From NCBI GenBank assembly GCA_964551295.1, contig CAZKDJ010000058.1, positions 1-20,743 of the forward strand: a stretch of 20,743 nt of DNA. The letters are read 5' to 3'. The notes beneath the pieces were generated by a model, which saw only the letters and a list, made by a program, of their open reading frames with translations, ran no database searches and was not told the origin of the DNA. Origin of the DNA: JAFGED01 sp964551295. GTDB lineage: Bacteria; Chloroflexota; Anaerolineae; B4-G1. Position 1 is the first letter of the stretch. Every line of letters begins with the position of its first letter. Of the stretch, positions 7,141 through 13,730 are shown in pieces. A program made the translations under genes and the position numbers.

Positions 7141-8331
7141 GTGAAGAGATACACCAAGGTACACCATCGTGTGGCTGAATCGACGCCAGCGTTGCCTCGT
7201 TGCCTGCCACTTACCACTTGCCACTTGCCACTTGCATCTTGCATCCTGCTCTTCGCATCCTGCATCTTGCTTCTTGCATCTTGCGTTCCTGCGCCCACCT
7301 CCACTTCTGGTCTGACTCCCACGCCTGCCCTTTTGCCCACGCGTGCGCCCGATTCAGCGTCTGAACCTACCGCCGTGCCTACCTGGACGCCTACGCCCAC
7401 TACCGTGCCGACCCCCGCTCCCACCATCGATCCCGCCGCCGTGTCCGCCATCGCCGGCAGGGGCCTGGCCCGCATACAGGCCCGCAGTGTCGAGCCGCTG
7501 TGCCTGCGGTGGGAGGACGCCGATGCCGATGGGAGCGCGGAATGGGTGGGGCTGTATTCTCGTGAGGGACTGCAGGCCTTTATCCTCGATGGTGACGTGT
7601 GGCATGACCTGCTTCCGCAGGCAGGGAGCACCTACGGCCTGGGTGAATATGCCACCTGCGAGTTGGAGGTGCGCGACGTCAACGCCGATGGGCGGGTCGA
7701 GATCCTTGTCTGGGGGCACGCGGGGACGAGCACCGATGTCCTGCACATTTTCGTGTGGGATGGGACGGCCTACGCGCTGGTGGCCCCTTTCGAGGGAGAG
7801 GCCGGGGTGCGGATGGAGAATGCCGACGGCGACCTGCTCGAAGAAGTCAGCGTGCGCTACGACGCGGCCAGGGACCTGGTGTGGGAGGCAGTCTATACCT
7901 GGGATGGAAAGCACTACGGGTGGACGTGGGAGCGGTATGCCTGGCGCTACTTGGATCGTCCTCACATGTACCTGAGTGACACACCGGAACACGTCGTCAT
8001 CTCCTTCTACCTGGCGATAGACGACCGGGACGTCCCGGCGGCCTACGGGCTGCTCAGTTCCGAGGCTCAGGCGGCGCAGCCGTACGATGGGTGGGCGGCG
8101 GGCTATGCTACCACCATCGCGGCGGAGGTCGGCTCGGTGCACGAACAGGGCCGTGAGGGGGATACGGCCACCGTCACCGCGCAGGTGCTTGCCTACGACA
8201 ACGTCGATGGCCGCGTGGTCGTCTCTCTGTGGGACGTCACGTGGACGACTGTGCAAACGAGTGGCGGTTGGCGACTGACCAGCGCCGCCGGCACGCAGCT
8301 TGACCAGTGGGAGGCGAGCTACTATCCGTAG
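7141..8331 (+). CDS. Predicted lipoprotein with repeat-encoded signal peptide, Pro/Thr linker and FG-GAP-like repeats
   Basis: This 396-aa protein starts from GTG 7141, with AAGAGGA 7 nt upstream. The N-terminus is basic, then residues 28-48 form near-identical 7-residue units (HLPLASC, ILLFASC, ILLLASC). Each unit ends in a lipobox-like triplet plus Cys, so lipidation could occur at Cys34, Cys41 or Cys48. A Thr/Pro-rich spacer follows (about 50-97). Two Asp-rich, Ca-binding-like motifs (DADADGSAEWVGLY, DVNADGRVEILVWG) resemble FG-GAP/VCBS blades. The C-terminal part (about 275-396; HVVISFYLAIDDRDVPAAYGLL) looks like an NTF2/DUF4878-type fold. Probably a surface lipoprotein; function unknown. 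The frame is also open upstream to an ATG at 7066 inside the MuiA gene, but that start has no ribosome site and would spoil the signal peptide. Confidence 0.8.
   Translation: MKRYTKVHHRVAESTPALPRCLPLTTCHLPLASCILLFASCILLLASCVPAPTSTSGLTPTPALLPTRAPDSASEPTAVPTWTPTPTTVPTPAPTIDPAAVSAIAGRGLARIQARSVEPLCLRWEDADADGSAEWVGLYSREGLQAFILDGDVWHDLLPQAGSTYGLGEYATCELEVRDVNADGRVEILVWGHAGTSTDVLHIFVWDGTAYALVAPFEGEAGVRMENADGDLLEEVSVRYDAARDLVWEAVYTWDGKHYGWTWERYAWRYLDRPHMYLSDTPEHVVISFYLAIDDRDVPAAYGLLSSEAQAAQPYDGWAAGYATTIAAEVGSVHEQGREGDTATVTAQVLAYDNVDGRVVVSLWDVTWTTVQTSGGWRLTSAAGTQLDQWEASYYP
7207..7290 (+). repeat. Degenerate 7-bp tandem repeat (12 units) inside a gene
   Basis: Twelve successive 7-base units follow CCACTTG or CATCTTG with 0-3 changes each: CCACTTA, CCACTTG three times, then CATCTTG and CATCCTG variants, ending CGTTCCT. 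Because 7 and 3 share no factor, three units (21 bp) encode one 7-residue repeat. The array resembles the short tandemly repeated heptanucleotides known in filamentous cyanobacteria and other bacteria. Confidence 0.9.
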
Positions 8332-8349
8332 ACAGACAAGGAGATGTAA

Positions 8350-9009
8350 GTGATCGAGGCTATCGTATTTGACATCGGAGGCGTCCTTGCTCATGACGTG
8401 TGGCAGAATCTCGTTTTTGACGAGGGGGAAGGCGTGGTTTCCCGTTACCATCTGGCACCTGGCCAGTTGGATCAAGTTGGGGAGGAGCTATGGCAGATGT
8501 TCGCCTACCGCGCGCCGTCTGGAAAGCAGGGTTGGAAAGAACTGGAGCTAGAGTATTGGGATCTTTTCATCAAGCGACTGCAACTGCCAACGACTCCCGA
8601 TGAGTTCGTCGAGTTGACGGACAGGTTCATTCAACCGGTTGAAGGAATGGATCGCTTACTTGGTCTTTTGCAATCAAAGGGCATAGGTTTGGCGATATGC
8701 TCAGATAACACGGCCTTTTGGATTCGACGCCAGATGGACAAACTTGCTCTTCATAGATTCTTTAGTCCAGGAAAGGTGCTTGATTCCAGTACGATAGGAG
8801 TTCCAAAGACAGATCCAAGTTTCGAGATGTTTCGGGCAGCGGTCGATGCTTTGAAAGTCGATAAGGAATCGTGCGTCTTTGTGGACGACAGGGTGGGGAA
8901 TATACAGCGCGCTCTGCAGTTTGGGCTGACAGGCGTTCTCTTTCCATCGCATGCGACGTATGGCGCTTGGTACCTTGAGACTCTGTTGAGAAGAATGGGA
9001 GTCGTCTGA
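8350..9009 (+). CDS. HAD-superfamily phosphatase (subfamily IA)
   Basis: This 219-aa HAD hydrolase starts at GTG 8350, with AAGGAG 5 nt upstream. The motifs are VFDIGGVL (Asp8, the nucleophile position), ICSDN (Ser118), VPKTDP (Lys153) and CVFVDDRVGN (Asp179-Asp180). A helical cap lies between motifs I and II, as in subfamily IA. The second Asp of the usual DxD is Gly here (DIGG). That is common in the YihX/epoxide-hydrolase-like branch, where some members are sugar-phosphate phosphatases. It is soluble and the substrate is unknown. It follows the lipoprotein gene by 18 bp, so it is probably in the same transcript. GC content drops visibly from about 8560 onward, to roughly 45-50 percent in several lines, compared with its neighbours. 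Confidence 0.88.
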   Translation: MIEAIVFDIGGVLAHDVWQNLVFDEGEGVVSRYHLAPGQLDQVGEELWQMFAYRAPSGKQGWKELELEYWDLFIKRLQLPTTPDEFVELTDRFIQPVEGMDRLLGLLQSKGIGLAICSDNTAFWIRRQMDKLALHRFFSPGKVLDSSTIGVPKTDPSFEMFRAAVDALKVDKESCVFVDDRVGNIQRALQFGLTGVLFPSHATYGAWYLETLLRRMGVV

Positions 9010-9056
9010 TCTCTGCAGTGGGTGGGATGTCGTGAATGGCCACAGGAGTCAGGAAC

Positions 9057-9390
9057 ATGGATTCTGTCGAGATTATGCTTAAGGAGTATGAGACTCTTCG
9101 AGAGGAAAGTCTCGCTGCGATGAGTAATCGAAACTCTATTCTATCCTTTGGAGTGGCTGCTATGGGGGTGATTCTCACTGCTAGCATCGCGACTTACAAA
9201 GCCGGAGGTCATCTTTCTGAACTGATGTTTGTGTTGATGGTCCCGATTCTTGGTGCTAGGAGCGATCTCTTCGGAGTCTTTTGTGCTCATGTGGGTGATA
9301 GCCGCTGCTGGCGTGTTCGTTCACCTCGCGATATATTGGTATGCTGTCTCTCGCATATCCAAGCTGCGCCTGGGAAGTGTTGAGGAGTAG
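9057..9390 (+). pseudogene. Small two-TM membrane protein, frameshifted near 9252
   Basis: The first frame starts at ATG 9057 (AGGAG 8 nt upstream). It encodes a helical N-terminus (EIMLKEYETLREESLAAMSNR), a hydrophobic segment and the start of a second one, then loses its hydrophobic pattern after VPIL and stops at 9381-9383. The +1 frame from 9253 continues a sensible protein: VLGAISSESFVLMWVIAAAG, VFVHLAIYWYAVSRISKL and a stop at 9388-9390. Removing one G at about 9252-9253 joins the two into a protein of about 110 residues. The N-terminal LREE/NR pattern recalls small uncharacterised bacterial membrane proteins with two TM helices; I cannot name a function. It may be a real recent mutation or a base-calling error. 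Confidence 0.6.
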
Positions 9391-9398
9391 GTTTCACG

Positions 9399-9792
9399 AT
9401 GCTGCAGGACGCGAGCGATCGGTTCAGCCGGTATCTAGGTGCCATGAAGATTTCTGTGTACTGGACTTTTGATTGTTCTTCTCGCTGGCTGTGAGCCGGT
9501 GAAACCGACTGTTTCCCCTGCTGCGCTCTCCGAGTTCATGGAGGTTGTCGAAAGCGGTGATTATCACGCGATGACTCGGAAGGGGGAAGAGGTCTTCGAA
9601 GAGGGCCTATGCATCCCTGATCACGCCGGGTTGTTCGCAGAGTTTTCTCGAACTGAAATGGAGTCAGGGAATATCCGGTACGTCTTGTACAGCTTTGACG
9701 GAGAGGTGGGGGGTGGGCAGGTTTACTTGATACTCGAACAGGGCTCGGGGAAAATCGTCGAGTTCAACTACTTTGAGGCGACGTATGAGTGA
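9399..9792 (+). pseudogene. Small predicted lipoprotein, frameshifted in a T4 run
   Basis: From ATG 9399 or 9444 the frame reads MKISVYWT and then ends at 9492-9494. Dropping one T in the run at 9467-9470 restores MKISVYWTLIVLLAGC, a good lipoprotein signal with lipobox LAGC. It then runs into the frame open to 9792 (CEPVKPTVSPAALSEFMEVV...FEATYE). The bare downstream frame would need a TTG start at 9469 and would lack the basic n-region, so the joined version is more credible. The mature part is about 100 residues, acidic and unrecognised. The start at 9399 lies 9 bp after the corrected stop of the preceding broken gene, whose last codons carry GAGGAG. Its stop overlaps the hflX GTG by 3 bases. 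Confidence 0.55.
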
Positions 9793-11159
9793 GGGGGCAG
9801 TCGATTACTAGACTATCTGAACCAACGGGCGCTCCGGAGGAGCGGGCTTTTATCGTGGGAGTAGAGTTCAAAGGCCCCGGGGTTTCCTTGTCTGACGGAT
9901 CCTGGCCGGTGGAAGAGTCGCTGGCCGAATTGGCCCAACTGGCCCGCACGGCCGGGCTGGCGGTGGTGGGACAGGCCACGCAGCGACTGGAACGGCTCAA
10001 CCCGGCCACCTTCATAGGTAAGGGCAAGCTTGAGGAGGTCGCGTTGCGGGTCGAGGAGACGGCGGCTGACGTGGTCATCTTTGACGACGAGTTGTCACCG
10101 CGCCACCAGCGCGAGTTGGAGAAGGTGTTTGGGGAGGATGTCAAGCTGCTCGACCGTACAGCGCTGATCCTCGACATCTTTGCCCAGCACGCGAGCACCC
10201 GCGAAGGTGCGCTGCAGGTGGAGTTGGCGCAGTACGAATACCGTCTGCCGCGCCTGACGCGGGCCTGGACGCACCTGGCGCGCCAGGCCGGCGGGCGGGC
10301 CGGTGGGATCACCGGTGGCGTCGGCGTGCGCGGCCCCGGCGAGACGCAGCTCGAGACCGACCGGCGCGTCATCGGGCAGCGCATCGCCCGACTCAAGCGT
10401 GAGTTGGAGGACGTGCGCGCCCACCGCAGCCGCTATCGCGTCCGGCGACGGCGACAGGGCATTCCCGTCGTGGCCATCGTCGGCTATACCAACGCCGGCA
10501 AATCTACTTTGCTCAACGCCCTGGCCGACGCCGACGTGCCGACGCAGGACAAGTTGTTCGCCACACTCGACCCGACCACGCGCCGTGTCCAGTTGCCCAG
10601 CGGTGGGCTGGCGCTCTTTACTGACACGGTCGGTTTCATCCAAAAGCTCCCGACCCAGTTGGTGGCCGCTTTCCGTGCTACCCTGGAGGAGGTGACCGAA
10701 GCCGATTTGCTGCTGCACGTGGTGGACGTGGCCCACGCGCAGGCAGAGCGCCAGGCCGAGGCGGTATTCGAGACACTGGAGGATATCGGCGCCGCAGGCA
10801 AGCCCATCCTCAGCGTGCTGAACAAAATCGATCGGCTGCCCGATCCTGGCGCAGCCATTTCCTGCGTACCAGGTTTTTCTGATGGTGTCGCCATCTCGGC
10901 GCTGACCGGCGCTGGATTGGACGGGCTGCTGACCCGTGTCGAGGAGGAACTTGAGGAGCAGATGGTTCGGCTCGATGTTCTCATTCCCTACGATCTAGGC
11001 GAGTTGGTGGATCTTTACCACCGGCGAGGGTTGATCGACCAGGAGGAGCACACAGAGACGGGGACGCGTATCGCTGGCCGCTTGCCGCACGAGCTGCTGG
11101 GCCGCTTCAGTGGGTTGTCGAAAGATACCTCGCCGGCAAGTGATGGTGGGTCCTTTTGA
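9789..11159 (+). CDS. hflX: Ribosome-associated GTPase HflX
   Basis: This 456-aa protein is full length for HflX. The N-terminal HflX domain (about residues 20-185) contains GKGKLEEV and DDELSPRHQRELEK, followed by a basic helical linker rich in Arg. The GTPase domain has G1 GYTNAGKST (about 231-239), G3 DTVGF, G4 NKID and an SALTG-type G5. HflX binds the 50S subunit and, in studied bacteria, splits stalled or heat-damaged ribosomes; it acts in the cytoplasm. The start is GTG 9789, which overlaps the stop of the preceding lipoprotein frame (GTGA) with GAGG about 9-10 nt upstream. This arrangement normally means translational coupling. The broken upstream gene could therefore lower hflX expression. 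Downstream, a separate promoter overlaps its stop codon. Confidence 0.96.
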   Translation: MRGQSITRLSEPTGAPEERAFIVGVEFKGPGVSLSDGSWPVEESLAELAQLARTAGLAVVGQATQRLERLNPATFIGKGKLEEVALRVEETAADVVIFDDELSPRHQRELEKVFGEDVKLLDRTALILDIFAQHASTREGALQVELAQYEYRLPRLTRAWTHLARQAGGRAGGITGGVGVRGPGETQLETDRRVIGQRIARLKRELEDVRAHRSRYRVRRRRQGIPVVAIVGYTNAGKSTLLNALADADVPTQDKLFATLDPTTRRVQLPSGGLALFTDTVGFIQKLPTQLVAAFRATLEEVTEADLLLHVVDVAHAQAERQAEAVFETLEDIGAAGKPILSVLNKIDRLPDPGAAISCVPGFSDGVAISALTGAGLDGLLTRVEEELEEQMVRLDVLIPYDLGELVDLYHRRGLIDQEEHTETGTRIAGRLPHELLGRFSGLSKDTSPASDGGSF

Positions 11160-11183
11160 GTTTTGAATGGCCTGTGCTACAAT
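11156..11183 (+). promoter_or_regulatory. Predicted promoter for the 71-aa membrane protein
   Basis: TTGAGT (11156-11161) and TACAAT (11178-11183) are separated by 16 bp, with TGC before the -10 (extended -10). The -35 includes the TGA stop codon of hflX. Confidence 0.6.
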
Positions 11184-11201
11184 ATCTCAGCAGGAGGACT
11201 G

Positions 11202-11417
11202 ATGGTTGCTAACTTGTTGGAGCGTATCAGCGACTTTTTGGCCCGCGTGCCTGGCTTGCCTATCTTTGTTGGCGCGCTTCTCGTGATCCTCAATTTTGTG
11301 CTTCGATTGCTCCCCGACACCTGGCCCATCGTCGGCTGGTTGATCCACACCGATTTCTTTCTACATGTGGGGGTGATCGTGGGATTGATTGGGGTACTGC
11401 TTGGCGACGCGTTATGA
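11202..11417 (+). CDS. Small two-TM membrane protein, unknown function
   Basis: This 71-aa protein starts at ATG 11202, with AGGAGG 4 nt upstream; a longer frame from 11163 would begin inside the promoter. A short amphipathic N-terminus (ANLLERISDFLARVPG) precedes two hydrophobic helices: LPIFVGALLVILNFVLRLL (about 20-38) and a second from about 49 to the C-terminus (FFLHVGVIVGLIGVLLG). It has no Cys and no recognisable domain. It appears to be expressed alone from its own promoter just after hflX. I do not recognise a family. The clean ribosome site and hydrophobic pattern make it a convincing gene. Confidence 0.75.
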   Translation: MVANLLERISDFLARVPGLPIFVGALLVILNFVLRLLPDTWPIVGWLIHTDFFLHVGVIVGLIGVLLGDAL

Positions 11418-11471
11418 CATGAGCGAAACGTCCTGTTAGGGCCGTTTGGGTGTGAAAGGGAAATGACGAGA

Positions 11472-11490
11472 GGGGGCGTGTCCCGCCCTC
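11472..11490. terminator. Hairpin between convergent genes, possible terminator
   Basis: GGGGGCG (11472-11478) pairs with CGCCCTC (11484-11490) over a 5-nt loop, 7 bp including one G-U. It lies between the convergent 71-aa gene and the gene ending at 11538. There is no clear U-tract on either side, so intrinsic termination is uncertain. Confidence 0.4.
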
Positions 11491-11537
11491 ACACCCCCCG
11501 TCTTCCCCTACTTATTGAGAAGATACAGTTCGAGATA

Positions 11538-12278
11538 TTACTCGAACACCGCTGCGTGAGGAAAGACAAATTGCGAGGGGTCGGTGATGCCTCGGGCAAA
11601 CAGGCGCTGATTGGCCTGTTCGAAATGGGTCTGTAGGTCGCGCAGCATATCGAGTTGAGCGCGGGCTGGCTCGTTAGAGAAGAGCACGGCCAGCGTTGTG
11701 TGCTGGCCCGGGACGAACCGCACCCAGCGGGCATTTTCGATTTCGATGCTGCGCATTTGTTTCTCCAGGTCGTCGGGGGTGCTGGTGTGGAAACTGTCCA
11801 GCATCGAGGTCACCATACGCTCGTCTATGTCGTACTCGCCGACGGAGCGCAGGAGAACATTGCTGGCGTTGAGATAGATGGCATATCCAAGGATGCGAGC
11901 CGCATGGCGACGACGGATGATGACACTCTCGCCCTCCTCTTGGGCGACCGCGGCCCGCCAGGCGGCAGCCTCCGGGGCTTCTTGCAAGATTTCTTCGATT
12001 GCCTTGCGCTCTTGCTGGTAATGGGCATACAGTTCCTGAAACTGGGTTGTGTTGACCCTGCCTGCCGCAAAATCTCCCGCCAGCCGTTCCATCTTCTGGC
12101 GCACCTCTTCAAGATAAGCGCGGGCTTTCTCGATGGCGGCTTCGTCTGCCGAGGGCTGCGCAGAAGCGTGCGCAGAAGCGTGCGCAGAAGCGTGCGCAGA
12201 AGCGGCGGCGGGTTCTTGGGGTGCATTTTCTTCTTGGCGTCTAAACAGACGCCGTAAGGGATTGGAGGAATTGGACAT
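11538..12278 (-). CDS. Unrecognised soluble protein with Ala-Ser-Ala-His repeats and helical middle
   Basis: This 246-aa protein starts at ATG 12278, with AGGAG 7 nt upstream. The N-terminus is basic (NPLRRLFRRQEEN). An Ala/Ser/His linker from a 12-bp tandem repeat follows (ASAH three times, then ASAQ; about residues 26-45), then a long helical hairpin (EEVRQKMERLAGDFAAGRVN to QQERKAIEEIL). That hairpin has a SHOCT-like feel (short helix, Gly turn, TQFQELY). The C-terminal half (about 115-246) contains RRRHAARILGYAIYLNASNV, an acidic middle and a predicted strand-rich part (ARWVRFVPGQHTTLAVLFSN). There is no signal peptide or TM helix and no enzyme motif. It has a near-consensus promoter and is divergent from the phosphorelay operon, so a link with that system is possible but unproven. 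Confidence 0.75.
   Translation of the reverse strand: MSNSSNPLRRLFRRQEENAPQEPAAASAHASAHASAHASAQPSADEAAIEKARAYLEEVRQKMERLAGDFAAGRVNTTQFQELYAHYQQERKAIEEILQEAPEAAAWRAAVAQEEGESVIIRRRHAARILGYAIYLNASNVLLRSVGEYDIDERMVTSMLDSFHTSTPDDLEKQMRSIEIENARWVRFVPGQHTTLAVLFSNEPARAQLDMLRDLQTHFEQANQRLFARGITDPSQFVFPHAAVFE
12157..12204. repeat. Four perfect copies of a 12-bp tandem repeat
   Basis: The unit TGCGCAGAAGCG occurs four times without a change. On the minus strand each unit encodes Ala-Ser-Ala-His in the linker of the gene at 11538-12278 (the last ends in Gln). Since 12 is a multiple of 3, copy number can vary without breaking the frame. Confidence 0.95.
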
Positions 12279-12309
12279 CGAACCACTCCTTATAGCTGCC
12301 GATGCAAGG

Positions 12310-12338
12310 ATTGTAGCACGGCTTTCCGGGGATGTCAA
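12310..12338 (-). promoter_or_regulatory. Strong predicted promoter of the ASAH-repeat protein
   Basis: On the minus strand, a perfect TTGACA (12338-12333) is 17 bp from TACAAT (12315-12310), and TGC before the -10 makes it extended. The ATG is at 12278. Confidence 0.75.
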
Positions 12339-12353
12339 TTTTCGTTCAGCGGC

Positions 12354-12382
12354 TTGACCCGTCCAGTTCTCTAGAGTATAAT
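12354..12382 (+). promoter_or_regulatory. Predicted promoter P1 of the kinase/receiver operon
   Basis: TTGACC (12354-12359) and a consensus TATAAT (12377-12382) are separated by 17 bp. It is back to back with the promoter at 12310-12338; the two -35 boxes are only 15 bp apart. Confidence 0.7.
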
Positions 12383-12391
12383 GACTTGCGT

Positions 12392-12420
12392 TTGACGAAT
12401 ACTTCTACTAGTGATACACT
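12392..12420 (+). promoter_or_regulatory. Predicted second promoter P2 of the kinase/receiver operon
   Basis: TTGACG (12392-12397) and TACACT (12415-12420) are separated by 17 bp, with TGA just before the -10. Transcription would start near 12427, about 40 nt before the ATG at 12467. Confidence 0.5.
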
Positions 12421-12466
12421 GGGAACGAGCGGTGCGATCGGAGTTGACACTGGTTTGGAGAGCGGT

Positions 12467-13285
12467 ATGCGAGACGACGTCAAGACAAAGCAGCAGCTTG
12501 TAAGCGAGTTGCGTCAGTGTCGCGAGGAGTTTAAAAAGTTCGCTTACATCGTCTCTCACGATCTGCGTACTCCGCTGATCAACCTTAAAGGATTTTCTGC
12601 CGAGCTTCGCTTTGCCCTGGAGATGGTTCAGTCTTCCCTTGATCCGCTCTTGCCCCATTTGGATGACGCCCAAAGGCCCGCGGTGACTACAGCGATTCGG
12701 GAGGACATTCCCGAGTCTTTGGAGTTTATCGAGTTTTCGGTCAAGCGCATCGACGACTTTATGAATGCCGTTCTCAGGCTGTCTCGTATGAGTCGCCGCG
12801 ATCTTTTACTCGAATCGCTTGACATGGATGTCCTGGTGCAGAATGTTTTGGAGACTCTTTCTGACCAAATTGGTCAGCGTCAGGTCGAGGTGGTCATAGA
12901 ATCGCCTTTGCCGAAAGTGGTCGCTGACCGAGACTCGATGAATGAGCTGATGGGCATTCTCTTGAAGAATGCGGTAGTCTATTTGGACCCCAGCCGCCTT
13001 GGCGAGGTCAGGGTCACAGGCGAGCGTAATTCCAAGGAGACCATTTTCTCTATTCGCGACAATGGGCGGGGGATCGCTGCGGAAGATATGCACAAAATCT
13101 TTGAGCCTTTCCGCCGAGCTGGCAAGCAGGATGTGCCGGGTGAAGGTATGGGTCTGGTTTTTGCGCAGACCCTGGTGCGCCTTCACGGTGGCAACATCAA
13201 GTGCGCGTCTGAGTTCGGAGTAGGGTCAGAGTTCACCTTCACGATCTCCAACCAACCTGTACAAGGAGGCGATTATGCCCAGTGA
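12467..13285 (+). CDS. Soluble histidine kinase without a sensor domain
   Basis: This 272-aa protein starts at ATG 12467 (GGAG 6 nt upstream). The frame is open back to 12332, but that would place the start before the promoters. It contains only a HisKA dimerisation domain (FAYIVSHDLRTPL, phospho-accepting His31) and a HATPase_c domain. The latter has an N-box (GILLKNAVVYLD), G1 (DNGRGI), F-box (FEPF) and G2 (GEGMGLVFAQTL). An unusually long stretch lies between the H-box helix and the second helix of HisKA. There is no TM, PAS or GAF domain, so it must take its signal from a partner or the short N-terminus. It overlaps the next gene by 11 bp. Kinases of this kind paired with small receivers resemble phytochrome/Rcp1-type arrangements, but no photosensor is present here. 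Confidence 0.9.
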   Translation: MRDDVKTKQQLVSELRQCREEFKKFAYIVSHDLRTPLINLKGFSAELRFALEMVQSSLDPLLPHLDDAQRPAVTTAIREDIPESLEFIEFSVKRIDDFMNAVLRLSRMSRRDLLLESLDMDVLVQNVLETLSDQIGQRQVEVVIESPLPKVVADRDSMNELMGILLKNAVVYLDPSRLGEVRVTGERNSKETIFSIRDNGRGIAAEDMHKIFEPFRRAGKQDVPGEGMGLVFAQTLVRLHGGNIKCASEFGVGSEFTFTISNQPVQGGDYAQ

Positions 13286-13724
13286 GCAGATGGTCACGAT
13301 TCTTGTGGTGGAAGACGATCCCGGCCATGCGCGTTTGATCGAGAGAAACCTGCGCTATTCGAATATCGCGAACGACATCATCAAGCTGACTGATGGTCAG
13401 CAAGCGTTGGACTATTTATTTGGTGAAGGAGACTATGGGGGGGGCGAGCATCATACCTCGTCGCTTCTCGTTTTGCTTGACCTGAATCTACCAGTGCTGG
13501 ACGGGTTCCAGGTGCTCAAGCGTATGAAGTCGGATGATCGCACCAGGCACATTCCCGTGATCATGGTCACCAGTTCGGACGATACTCAAGATGTATCCAA
13601 GTGCTACGAGCTTGGATGCAATGTTTTCCTTACCAAGCCCTTGTTGGATTACGAGCAGTTCTCTGATGCGATCCGCAAGCTAGGGCTGTTTCTATCGGTT
13701 GTCAAGGTGCCGCAGGGAGGGTAA
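13275..13724 (+). CDS. Stand-alone CheY/Rcp1-like response regulator
   Basis: This 149-aa single REC domain starts at ATG 13275 with AAGGAGG about 5 nt upstream, inside the end of the kinase gene. Acidic pocket Glu13-Asp14-Asp15, phospho-acceptor Asp68 (LLDLNLPVLDG), Thr98 (VTSSDD) and Lys120 (LTKP) are all present, so it should be phosphorylated. The YLFGEGDYGGGEHH insert before the acceptor strand is typical of the Rcp1-like group that partners with phytochrome-type kinases. There is no output domain: it must act by protein contact or pass its phosphate on. The stop (TAA 13722-13724) abuts the next gene. The immediate partners are the upstream soluble kinase and the downstream REC-GAF-kinase. 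Confidence 0.93.
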   Translation: MPSEQMVTILVVEDDPGHARLIERNLRYSNIANDIIKLTDGQQALDYLFGEGDYGGGEHHTSSLLVLLDLNLPVLDGFQVLKRMKSDDRTRHIPVIMVTSSDDTQDVSKCYELGCNVFLTKPLLDYEQFSDAIRKLGLFLSVVKVPQGG

Positions 13725-13730
13725 GTGCCC

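Noticed and set aside
7207..7290. CRISPR array
   Set aside because: Units are only 7 bp and contiguous; there are no spacers, and no cas genes are nearby.
7354..8475. Open frame of 373 codons on the - strand opposite the lipoprotein gene
   Set aside because: It crosses the boundary between two well-supported + strand genes and shows no domain pattern.
8762..9187. Open frame of 141 codons on the - strand over the low-GC patch
   Set aside because: It overlaps the HAD motifs and the start of the membrane protein gene; the translation has no coherent hydrophobic or domain pattern.
10095..10736. Open frame on the - strand inside hflX
   Set aside because: Antisense shadow of the conserved HflX/GTPase motifs.
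12444..12471. Third TTGACA-based promoter before the soluble kinase
   Set aside because: TTGACA at 12444-12449 is good, but the would-be -10 falls on the ATG and matches poorly.
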